A stretch of DNA of 64,000 nucleotides. It comes from Taxillus chinensis (taxonomy: Eukaryota > Streptophyta > Magnoliopsida > Santalales > Loranthaceae). Both the position numbers and the translations under genes were made by a program. The stretch's first letter is position 1. Each line of letters opens with the position of its first letter. The stretch spans positions 124,001-188,000 of the forward strand of contig JAKCVP010000343.1 in the NCBI GenBank assembly GCA_023512835.1, read 5' to 3'. The notes under the pieces are model-generated. The model was given only the letters and a program-made list of their open reading frames with translations, did not search any database and was not told where the DNA came from. Shown here one piece after another: positions 56,091 to 64,000 of the stretch.

Positions 56091-56998
56091 ATGGCCTCTG
56101 CTCGCGTCGCCCCCAAGGCTGTCTCCCTCATGGGAGCTGCCTCCCGCCAGGCCGTCCGCCCTGCTCTTCGCAGCGTCAAGGCCCAGCCCGCTCAGCGCAG
56201 CTTCTCTGGTACGCCTCCATCTCCTTCATCTACCTACATTCATATCCAATGTGTCCATTTTTGGGCCATTGGAGCTCAAGGAACAGGCTGGCGTGGTTAC
56301 CGAGCTACATCGGTAGCTCCTGCTACATGTCCCTAAATGAGCTCCGCAAATTTCTCCCAACCCCATTCCATCACGCATTGCTCTCATCAAGGCCACAATC
56401 ACTCTGCATTGTACAGAGCAAAGGGCACAGAGAGCTTTGTACTCGAGGTCATGTTGATCCGGAGTTTGGTTGGCTGCTGTCGCGCAAGCCGAAACTCGGA
56501 CTGCATTGGACCTCAAGCCACCTGAAAACAAGTATCCATCACCATTGAACATCCATTGACTGACCTTCTCCTCTGTAGCTGCTACCCAGCGCATCTCCAC
56601 CCCCATCCAATCCGCCATGAAGCGCCAGCAGGCCACCTCCCTCCTGAAGAACAACGCTGTCCGCGCTGCCTTCGGCCGCCAGGCCACCCGCCCCTACTCC
56701 TCCGAGATGGCTCAGGCCCTCGTTGAGGTTTCCCAGAACCTTGGCATGGGTACCGCTGCCGTCGGTCTCGGTGGTGCTGGTATCGGTAAGTCAAGCCTTT
56801 GATATTTTCGACCGTCGCCCCTTTAGCTCACGCATCTTTTCAGGTATCGGTCTCGTTTTCGGTGCTCTCATCTTGGCCGTTGCCCGCAACCCCTCTGTCC
56901 GTGGTCAACTTTTCACCTACGCCATTCTGGGTTTCGCTTTCTGTGAAGCCATGGGTCTTTTCGACCTGATGGTTGCTATGATGGCCAAGTTCATCTAG
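56091..56998 (+). CDS. ATP9: Mitochondrial ATP synthase subunit c (nuclear ATP9) with presequence
   Basis: Three exons, 56091..56208, 56579..56785 and 56844..56998, give 159 aa. Residues 1-78 form a long, basic, Ser/Ala-rich mitochondrial presequence. The mature protein starts at about Tyr79 ([12 protein letters not shown]), giving 81 residues, as in Neurospora. Two transmembrane helices flank the polar loop ARNPSVRGQ. The proton-carrying glutamate is E143 ([10 protein letters not shown]). It forms the c-ring of the Fo motor. The first intron is 370 nt, long for this window, and lies between the two halves of the presequence; the second (58 nt) splits the glycine-rich first helix. Codon usage is strongly biased (GCC, CGC, GTC), as expected for a very highly expressed gene. 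Confidence 0.96.
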
Positions 56999-58057
56999 AC
57001 AACTCATACCTGGAGAGGGTTCACTCTGGCTTATCATCTGTTGCTGATGCGCAGTTGGAGTTTATACTGAGGACGGAGAGGTAGAATGGCAGCACATCAA
57101 AATGCTTGATGATCGACTCCTTTCTCAAGCTTCTTTGATTGATAAAATCACACACGACCGCACCATGGCTAATGCTTTATTGCACTTGGCCTCTAGACAA
57201 GCTGAAATCTTACCGAAAAAAGCTTATGCCTGTACATTAGCTAGCGCCTTTTAGCTGTTCAATGTACAAGACAGCAGTCTCATTTGTCGCTTGACATGCT
57301 TTCGATCTAGCTACCACTTCACCCGAGTCTACTTTGCCAAAGGGCACCGAGCACTTTTGCCAAATGTCTTGAGGAAGTCTCCCGCTTCGTCTCCCGCCAA
57401 TGTCTTTGAAAGTCATGACGATGACCATCCGGCTCTGTACATAGTTCAACACGTGATTCATGATCTGTGATCCCGGTGACTTTGCATCTAATTGCGTGCG
57501 CGTGTCGTACAGTTTCTTGGGTTTGGAGGAGGCTCTGTAGTGACTTCAGATCTTGTTGCAGTCTCGTTAGGGTCTTGAAAGCAAACAGATTGCTTTACTC
57601 AAAGCCCACGAGATGGCCTGCACAAGTCCAGCTCGCGTCGTGCCTTGCAGTGATCCCCGGGTCTGCGCCAAAAGAATAGCGTCATTGGACAAGGGCCACG
57701 GATACTGCTATCCTCGGAATGTCTACGGATGTAGGGAAGGTATTCGAAGGACTGAGCATCAATCAATCGGCAACCCTGGTCAATTCGTGTCACCAGGTGC
57801 TCAGTTGGTAGACGAGATCGATGGAGGACAACCTGTCGAGCTGTCCATTGGCTGCTATCGAGCAACTGGCGCCGTGACGCCGTTCCAGCCGACTGGAATC
57901 AGCAGCATTTGCCTTCCACTTCAATTACGCTCGGCCTTGTTCTATCACACCTACTTCGCACAGCTCTCGTCGCAGCTTGGCGTAAGCTTCGCAATCACAG
58001 AGAAACACAACAAGACCATCTTTATATTCGTGGGGCGTTGAAGCCCTCGCTATCAAG
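56999..58057. other. Intergenic region, about 1 kb
   Basis: It lies between ATP9 and the pyruvate decarboxylase gene. Open frames (for example 57613-58041 plus) show no family resemblance and overlap the promoter of the next gene. Nothing recognised. Confidence 0.45.
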
Positions 58058-60056
58058 ATGATCACCATCCCGCTATCGCTGTACCTATTCAGCCGGTAAG
58101 CCAACGCTCATTGCACCTGCTGCCGCCCCTGGCAGGCATCGCCAGGATCGGGATGAATCGTTCGCTCGGTTTGATTGCTCTTCGTCACGGTCACAGATGA
58201 CATTTGAGCATCGCAACTAATTTTGGCTGATAGAATCCGCGAGATTGGTGTCGGGACGGTGATGGGAGTTCCGGGCGACTTCAACCTCGAATGGCTTGAT
58301 TCTCTGTACGATGTCGAGGGTCTGAATTGGGCTGGAAACGCCAATGAGCTCAATGCCGCTTATGCAGCCGACGGTTATGCGCGGACAAAGGGGGTTCCTG
58401 GATGCGTAGTCACCACACATGGAGTTGGAGAGCTGAGCGCTATCAACGGTATTGCAGGCGCGGCAGCCGAGCATGTTCCAGTTATCCATATCGTGGGACA
58501 GACACCTCGTCTGGCGCAAAAGAATCGTGTGCAGCTCCATCATAGTGAGCCTAATATTCGCCATAGAGCCTGCCCCTACTGATCAAAGCATACAGATATT
58601 GGACGCTTCCCAGACCATCAAGTGTAAGAGAAACTCCATTCTGGTTGAGCAAACTTGCGAAACTAATTCAGACTCAAGATATAACCGCATGTCCGGCGAG
58701 ATACGTGCTGCGGCAGCAGACTTGTGGGATATCAGAACCGCCCCAGCAGACATTGATCGGGTCATTCGAGAGTGCGTTGTCACGGGTCTGCCATGCTACA
58801 TTCACTTTCCAATCGACATGGCGCACGAGCAGGTCCCTGTGTCGCTCCTGGACCGCAAGATTGACCTGTCTCTGCCCATCAATGTCAGCCAGGAGACAGC
58901 AGCCATTGCCCAGACCTGCAAAATGCTTTATGCTGCCGAAAACGCCGGCATATTCGTTGATCACCTTGTCCACAGCTATGGCTTTCCGGAAACGAGACAT
59001 CTATGTGATAGTCTCCAAATGCCGGTATATGCTGCTCCCATGGCGAAGGCCGTTATCGATGAGGACAAGCCCTACTACATGGGCTTATACGATGGCAAGA
59101 TAACGCAAGGATCGGCCAAAAATGTCGAACATTGCGACGTTGTTCTTTCGCTTGGCTGGTGGGAGACTGACAGCAATTCTGCGGGCTTCACTCGACAAAT
59201 CCCCATCCAAAGACGAATCGATGTACTCGAAGATCACGTAATCGTTGGCGGCCAGCCATTCTTCGGCGTTTACATGGCACCCTTTCTACGAAAGCTCGAA
59301 CAGGCACTCGATGTGAAAAAGATCAGACACTCGGGTGTTCCACTAGCTTTACCCATCAGGGCTCAGCCAAGTGGCAATGAGACCAAGATAACCCACAGCT
59401 ATATATGGCCGCAGTTCTCGAAGCTGCTCCAGGATGGGGATCATGTCCTGGCAGACACGGGAACGGCCGCTGTCGGCATCCTGGATGCAAAGTTCCCAAG
59501 ACGCTGCAAGTATATTGCGCAATCATACTACGGCTCGATTGGCTACTCCACCGCATGCACGATGGGTGTCGAGGCTGCATTGAGAGAGATGCACGAACAG
59601 ACCCCCTCTAAGCCAAGAGGCCGGACCATTCTGATAACAGGGGACGGTAGCATACAGCTTACGATACAAGAGGTCGGTACCATGATTGCGCGTGGGCTGC
59701 AGCCGATCATTGTAATCATCAACAACAATGGCTATACAGTCGAAAAGGCTATTCATGGAGCTCGTCAGAAGTATAACGACATAACGCCTTACAACTTCTC
59801 AGCCATGCTGAGTCTCTTCAATGCGAAGAACCCCGAGAAGCAGTTCCGAGCTTGCAGAACAAGAGAGGAGTTCGAGGCTGCGTGGTCGGACAGCTCCTTC
59901 ACAGACCCGAAGGAGGTTCAGGTAATGGAAGTTCACATGGATGCTCTGGATCTACCATGGAGGCTGGCAGAATTGCTAGCCACAAGGCCAGGACAACTGG
60001 ATTACTTGAAGCGAGAGGGCTTCCATTGGTCGCATTCTGATGTGAAGACGCTGTAG
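58058..60056 (+). CDS. pdcA: Thiamine-diphosphate-dependent pyruvate decarboxylase family enzyme
   Basis: Four exons, 58058..58095, 58234..58544, 58596..58623 and 58679..60056, give 584 aa. Catalytic residues of yeast Pdc1 are all present, nearly in register: D28 (GVPGDFN), E51 ([15 protein letters not shown]), the His pair at 115-116 ([20 protein letters not shown]) and the later [13 protein letters not shown] glutamate. The ThDP/Mg motif is GDGSIQLT plus NNNGY. It decarboxylates pyruvate, or a related 2-oxo acid such as indolepyruvate, to the aldehyde; sequence alone does not settle the substrate. The third exon is only 28 nt. The N-terminus lacks the usual MSxxxVGxYL start but keeps LYLFSRIREIGV. 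Cytosolic, no targeting signal. Confidence 0.92.
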
Positions 60057-60166
60057 ATGTCGCCCAATTGCAGGGTGCTTGGTCGTATCATCGATAGATG
60101 GACATTCGAGTCAACATAATGTGTGTTTCGTATCCGGTATCGCCTTTATGCTCAACTTTTCTGTGC

Positions 60167-60672
60167 CTACTTCCTACCCTCGACCATGATGATGTGATAA
60201 CCCTCGCTGGTTTTGGCTTCGCCCCAGACAGGCTTTCCGGTCGAGCTTACCTCTAGATTGAATGCGATATTCTCGAACTCAGGCAGAAGCGTTCCCTTTG
60301 TCTTCCAGCCAAGCGACCCTCCTGCTCTGGCCTTATCCTCGGAGAACTCGCGGGCGACCTCGTCGAACTTGGATCCCGTATTGAGCTTGGCAAGTGCTTC
60401 CTCCTTACGCGCGTGTTTCTCGCACTGTATGTGGCTGTCAACGCTGGTCACGCAGAGTATGTCTATGACTCTATCCAATAGAATAGACCTACCAATATGT
60501 GTCTCACGTTGATGCTCTTTCAGATCTTGGTTAGCCAGATTCGAGGGTAATATGACGGGATTGTGGATGTGCACACCTGAGCACCTTTCTGCTTCCCACC
60601 CGCGTCGCCCTTGCTCTTGGCTTTGTCATCGCCTTTTCCGCCCTTTTTAGAATCACCTTTACCTTTGGCCAT
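60167..60672 (-). CDS. PIN4: Parvulin peptidyl-prolyl isomerase, Par14/PIN4 type
   Basis: Three exons, 60672..60577, 60516..60493 (24 nt) and 60424..60167, give 125 aa. The first exon is the basic Gly/Lys-rich tail of Par14 proteins. The 24-nt exon encodes SINVRHIL and splices to CEKHARKEEAL, rebuilding the hallmark VRHILCEKH. The rest gives FDEVAREFSEDKARAGGSLGW, the catalytic parvulin core, and ends GYHIIMVEGRK as in human PIN4. Par14 isomerises peptidyl-proline bonds and is linked to ribosome assembly and DNA binding. The gene shares a 245-bp divergent promoter with AIM18. Confidence 0.93.
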
Positions 60673-60917
60673 TTCAATAGCTTGCTTCAAACTGTACACA
60701 GTTGCCCAGCAAGTCTGAGAGGAGGTTAGGGGAGCTCACATATAAACGGCCGATAAGGTATAGACAGTCACCCGGGCACAACCACGTGATCGTCTGTAAG
60801 AGCCGCATTCACGAGTATTCACGACATTGAGGTCATTCTCGACCTCCACCATTCTTCAAACATGCCCATGGCTCGCCTCTACATCTTGTAGCCGAACCCT
60901 CAACTTCCTGTCGAAGA

Positions 60918-62162
60918 ATGGCGAACGCCTTCCGCTCCTGCGCAACGCGCAGACTGTGCTCTGCGCCTGCATCTGCCCTCCGTCCTAGCCAGTGCCTCCG
61001 CACGCAGGTCCGCATGCGCACCACTCGCGCCACGAGCCCCGACAGCTCGCACTTCCAAGAGAGGATCGATCGCTGGCACCGCTTCGAGGACCCCTCTGAG
61101 GAGATCCGCTCAGTCTCGTACCGGAACCCCCTCAATTATGTCGAGCTGCGCCGTCAAGCCTTCCGTCGAGTTCAAACGGCCAATAAGCGACTTATCTTTT
61201 ATGGCACGGGCATCGTACTATGTTTGATTGCTCAGGTAGCTATAACGTGGAACATGGACCCCAAGAAAAAGGACGGGACAGCGAGCAAGGACGTTGAGCG
61301 TTTGGATGCTGCACCGAGTGCTTTGCCCAAAGACGCGCAAGGGCGTCCAGTGAACATTCTCGAGAAACCCGGACCGCCAGGCGTGAAGATTGGAACGGGC
61401 GAGGTGGAACTCGTCGAGACAGGCACAAGCAGCGTACCTCATTTCCCAAAGACTGTCAAATTGCCGTCCGCGGCTGGGGAGGGGAAGCATGAGGAGTATG
61501 CGCTGATCGGGCTCGGCATTCGCACTGTTTCATTCCTGCGCGTACAGGTGTACGTACTGGGCTTCTATGTGCGCTCCACGGACCTGCCTGAATTGCAAAA
61601 GGCATTCGTCAAAAGGGTGAATCCGCTTGGAAGCAGTCTTGTGCCTGGAGAGAAGGACACACTCAAGGAGAATCTGCTGGACGCGGAGAGAGGCGTACAA
61701 GACTGGAACTCGATACTACAAGAGTCTGGCGTTAAGAGCGCTGTACGGATCGTGCCTGTACGCGGAACGGACTTCAACCACCTAAGAGACGGGTGGGTTC
61801 GTGGCATCACAGCAAGGGTACAAGATGCGGGCAAGAAGGGCAGCAGTGAGTTCGATGATGAAAAGTTCGGCGAGGCGATGAAGGAATTCAAAGGCATGTT
61901 CGGTGGACGGGGAAAAGCGCCCAAGGGCAGTGTCGTTACACTTCTGAGGGATGAGAAGGGCGTGCTAAGAGTGTTCTTTGAGGACAAGGATGCTCAGATG
62001 GACATTGGACGCATCGAGGATGAGAGAATAGGGAGACAGGTGTGGCTGCTATATCTGGCCGGAAAGAACGTCAGCAGCGAGCCAGCGAGACAGAGCATCG
62101 TGGATGGAATTCTCGAGCTGGTGAGCCGACCTATCGGAACTGTCGGTGTTGGTGTGGCATGA
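60918..62162 (+). CDS. AIM18: AIM18-type mitochondrial protein, chalcone-isomerase fold
   Basis: Single exon, 414 aa. The N-terminus is a basic, Ser/Ala/Arg-rich mitochondrial presequence (about 1-40). A membrane segment (about 91-112: [19 protein letters not shown]) follows. The C-terminal domain (about 175-405) is chalcone-isomerase-like: [47 protein letters not shown], and a closing [24 protein letters not shown]. Yeast Aim18 and Aim46 carry this fold in mitochondria and are reported to bind haem; no isomerase activity is expected. The precise function is unknown. The start at 60918 gives the targeting peptide. Confidence 0.88.
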   Translation: MANAFRSCATRRLCSAPASALRPSQCLRTQVRMRTTRATSPDSSHFQERIDRWHRFEDPSEEIRSVSYRNPLNYVELRRQAFRRVQTANKRLIFYGTGIVLCLIAQVAITWNMDPKKKDGTASKDVERLDAAPSALPKDAQGRPVNILEKPGPPGVKIGTGEVELVETGTSSVPHFPKTVKLPSAAGEGKHEEYALIGLGIRTVSFLRVQVYVLGFYVRSTDLPELQKAFVKRVNPLGSSLVPGEKDTLKENLLDAERGVQDWNSILQESGVKSAVRIVPVRGTDFNHLRDGWVRGITARVQDAGKKGSSEFDDEKFGEAMKEFKGMFGGRGKAPKGSVVTLLRDEKGVLRVFFEDKDAQMDIGRIEDERIGRQVWLLYLAGKNVSSEPARQSIVDGILELVSRPIGTVGVGVA

Positions 62163-62437
62163 AGCATTGGAGATCGTGTAACAACAATGTAATATGAAAC
62201 TTCACAAGGGCAAGAAAACGTATCGCAGGGTACTTCGAGATCATCATGCATGAGTTCATGCCAGTCCATTTCCGGGACAGCCCGCCACGAGCAAGAGTCC
62301 ATGCAGAGAAGCGCTTTTGTATGGTACAAGTTCTATGCCTTGTTGTCAAGAATTGATAATAGCCCGCCCACTGCAAAAGGCCGGGTGATGTATCGCCATC
62401 GCTACATGTATTCCTCCTACATACGAGGTTTGCTTGT

Positions 62438-63057
62438 CTATTGCTCGGTCTGGAAGTAGTTGAGAAGGATGTTGCGCTCCTGGGATTCCTCACCCCAGTC
62501 GCGGACGACAACGCAGCTGCAGTTAACAACCTTGCGGGCGTTGCCCTCACGGTCGATCTGGCCTGTTCATATGAGTCAGCCTTACAATCCTCGATAGGGT
62601 CGGTAAACAATCTGGCAAACGTACAGAGACCAGCCCACTCGCCGAGCTGCTTTCCATCAGGAACCTTGATCAAGGGGATCTTGTGCTCGCCGCAAAGAGC
62701 GATGACTAGCTTCTTGTAGGCCTCTTCCTCGCAAGCCTCGTTGAGGACACACATGTGGGCCTGACGACGGTCGAGGGCCTTGGAGGCCTCGCGGAGACCA
62801 CGGGCAAGACCGTCGTGGATCAGGGCGAGCTTGAGAACGCCCTTGAGCGCATCAAGAACGGACATCTGGCCTGAGCCGGCGCCACCCTCAACGGGGACTT
62901 CGACTTCATCGGCGGGAGCGGGGGAGGTGGGCTCTTCTCCGTCCGACTGTGTTGTAGATGTTAGCATGTGTCGTGTGGGGGGGTCTTAGAAGGTCGTGGG
63001 AGGATGCGGGCGATCTCGAGAGCAGAGATCTATCAATCGCACTGGGCCACGTACCAT
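62438..63057 (-). CDS. RPS12: 40S ribosomal protein S12 (eS12)
   Basis: Three exons, 63057..63055, 62946..62625 and 62562..62438, give 149 aa. The first coding exon is only the ATG: GTACGT follows it directly. A 108-nt intron ends in ACAG before TCGGACGGAGAA, giving [10 protein letters not shown]. The body is the L7Ae-like eS12 fold: [43 protein letters not shown], then [26 protein letters not shown] and a final LLNYFQTEQ. eS12 sits on the 40S beak. Codon bias is strong, as in ATP9. The ATG-only exon is inferred from the consensus donor and the N-terminus; no other ATG gives this protein except one inside the intron (MLTSTTQ), less likely. Confidence 0.93.
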
Positions 63058-63403
63058 TTTGGGATCTGTGCTGTGTCTGTCGGGTGTTCCTCGAAGAGCT
63101 TGCTTCTCAGATTAAAGTGAGAGACAGAGGGTATAGGATTTGTGGGCAAGGAACGTCGTGCAGACTAGAGACAGAGTCTTTGGCGATCCAATTCGAGTTG
63201 GTCGCAGTGGGCGCCAAGAGTTCGGAGGATGTGGGCAGAAGTCGCTTTGGGCGTAGGCGGTGAGAGTCGTGACGCGCTACACGACATGCGCCGTCATCAT
63301 CCGGTCGATCCATTGGGTCTCACTTCCATCACTGTTTACTGCCGTGACTACTTCATGCGCTGCATCGCAAGGTATACTTTCAATTACAATCTTCTGTTTC
63401 AAC
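63058..63403. promoter_or_regulatory. Divergent promoter region RPS12 / DUF1295 gene
   Basis: 346 bp between opposite start codons; no defined element is recognised. RPS12 should be strongly expressed, so ribosomal-protein regulatory sites are expected here. Confidence 0.4.
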
Positions 63404-64000
63404 ATGGCTCCAGCGATAGCCGTGCTACCGGCGATAACTTCGCTGCAGCAGGCGGCAGACTTCGACTTGACTGTCGCTCCTTACTGGAATGAACTCCAAC
63501 AGCTCCCCTACAGGATTCTGGACGCCGGGTTTAGCAGCGAAGGGCTGAAGAGCGTCTACCTGGGCACGAATCCACTCGTCTTCGCGTTCGCGTTCTCCCT
63601 TGCTCTTGCGCCCATCTTCCTGCTCGTCTCAGAGATCAACAAGAACTACTCGCAAGTCGACCGCTGCTGGAGTCTGCTGCCCGCTGTTTACGCCATTCAC
63701 TATGACGCCTGGGCTCATCTTTCTGGTCTTCCGACGCAAAAGCTGGACAGCGCCATGGCTGCTCTAGTCATCTGGAGCGCCCGTCTGACCTTCAACTATT
63801 GGCGCAAGGGAGGCTACACGGTCGGTTCAGAAGACTATCGATGGGAGATTATCCAGGCCAAGGTTCCTGGCTTCATCTTCTTCCTGTTCAACGTTACTTT
63901 TATCGCGACTTATCAGAGCGTTCTCCTGTGGTCCATCACAACGCCGATCTACTTGCTCCTGCTGGTCAGCCGTCAGACCGGCGATCTTACCTTCGCCGAC
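63404..64000 (+). CDS. DUF1295 (steroid 5-alpha-reductase-like) membrane protein, 3' end outside window
   Basis: An open frame from the ATG at 63404 runs without a stop to the window end (199 codons), so the gene is partial. Several membrane segments are visible (VFAFAFSLALAPIFLLVSEI, MAALVIWSARLTF, FIFFLFNVTFIATYQSVLLW). The family markers are YSQVDRCWSLLPAVYAIHY, LTFNYWRKGGYTVGSEDYRW and the start of LVSRQTGD. These are typical of fungal DUF1295 proteins, relatives of 5-alpha reductases with unknown substrate. An intron cannot be excluded beyond the window. The catalytic C-terminal part is not visible here. Confidence 0.88.
   Translation, partial: MAPAIAVLPAITSLQQAADFDLTVAPYWNELQQLPYRILDAGFSSEGLKSVYLGTNPLVFAFAFSLALAPIFLLVSEINKNYSQVDRCWSLLPAVYAIHYDAWAHLSGLPTQKLDSAMAALVIWSARLTFNYWRKGGYTVGSEDYRWEIIQAKVPGFIFFLFNVTFIATYQSVLLWSITTPIYLLLLVSRQTGDLTFAD

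Overview
The window is nuclear DNA of a filamentous ascomycete (Pezizomycotina), probably a dothideomycete. The evidence is many short introns of about 50-60 nt with GTRNGY...YAG ends, fungus-only families (DUF3431, DUF7703-like, DUF3818, PXA, AIM18), a nuclear ATP9 gene with a Neurospora-style presequence, and no rRNA, tRNA, phage or prokaryotic feature. Exon joins were made by hand. Each was accepted only when the reading frame and conserved family residues continued across the junction.

Layout. 0-10 kb: a DUF3431 membrane protein, a KES1/OSH4 sterol-transfer protein, an RSC1/RSC2-type bromodomain-BAH subunit and a DUF7703-like membrane protein with a 9-nt exon. 10-14.6 kb: a gene-poor island with an NLR-like gene whose NTPase motifs look decayed and a clear AAA-ATPase pseudogene. 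14.6-25 kb: a compact run of ALKBH6, NSE3, a membrane-anchored Ap4A phosphorylase-like protein, EFM7 and EFM4 tail to tail, the polyprenol reductase DFG10 and a DUF3818 protein. 25-34 kb: a HOS4-like ankyrin protein of the Set3 complex and a PXA protein split by a 1.7-kb intron. 34-44 kb: large intergenic stretches around a CENP-B-type DNA-binding protein and the GTPase RBG1/DRG1. 44-55 kb: three ubiquitin-ligase substrate receptors (an F-box/LRR protein with a C-terminal CaaX box, a VID24/GID4 protein and GRR1) and a glutaredoxin. 55-64 kb: ATP9, a pyruvate decarboxylase, a Par14 parvulin, AIM18, RPS12 and the 5' part of a DUF1295 membrane protein that runs off the end.

Most genes are housekeeping genes in ordinary fungal order, often in divergent pairs (ALKBH6/NSE3, EFM4/DFG10, VID24/GRX, PAR14/AIM18, RPS12/DUF1295) or convergent pairs. 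I see no secondary-metabolite cluster, CRISPR or intact transposon. I did not find a convincing new multi-gene system. The observations most worth following are the 10-14.6 kb NLR/AAA island, the CaaX-tailed F-box protein, the oversized PXA intron, the anchored Ap4A phosphorylase-like protein, and the neighbouring EFM7/EFM4 pair, whose yeast homologues both modify eEF1A.
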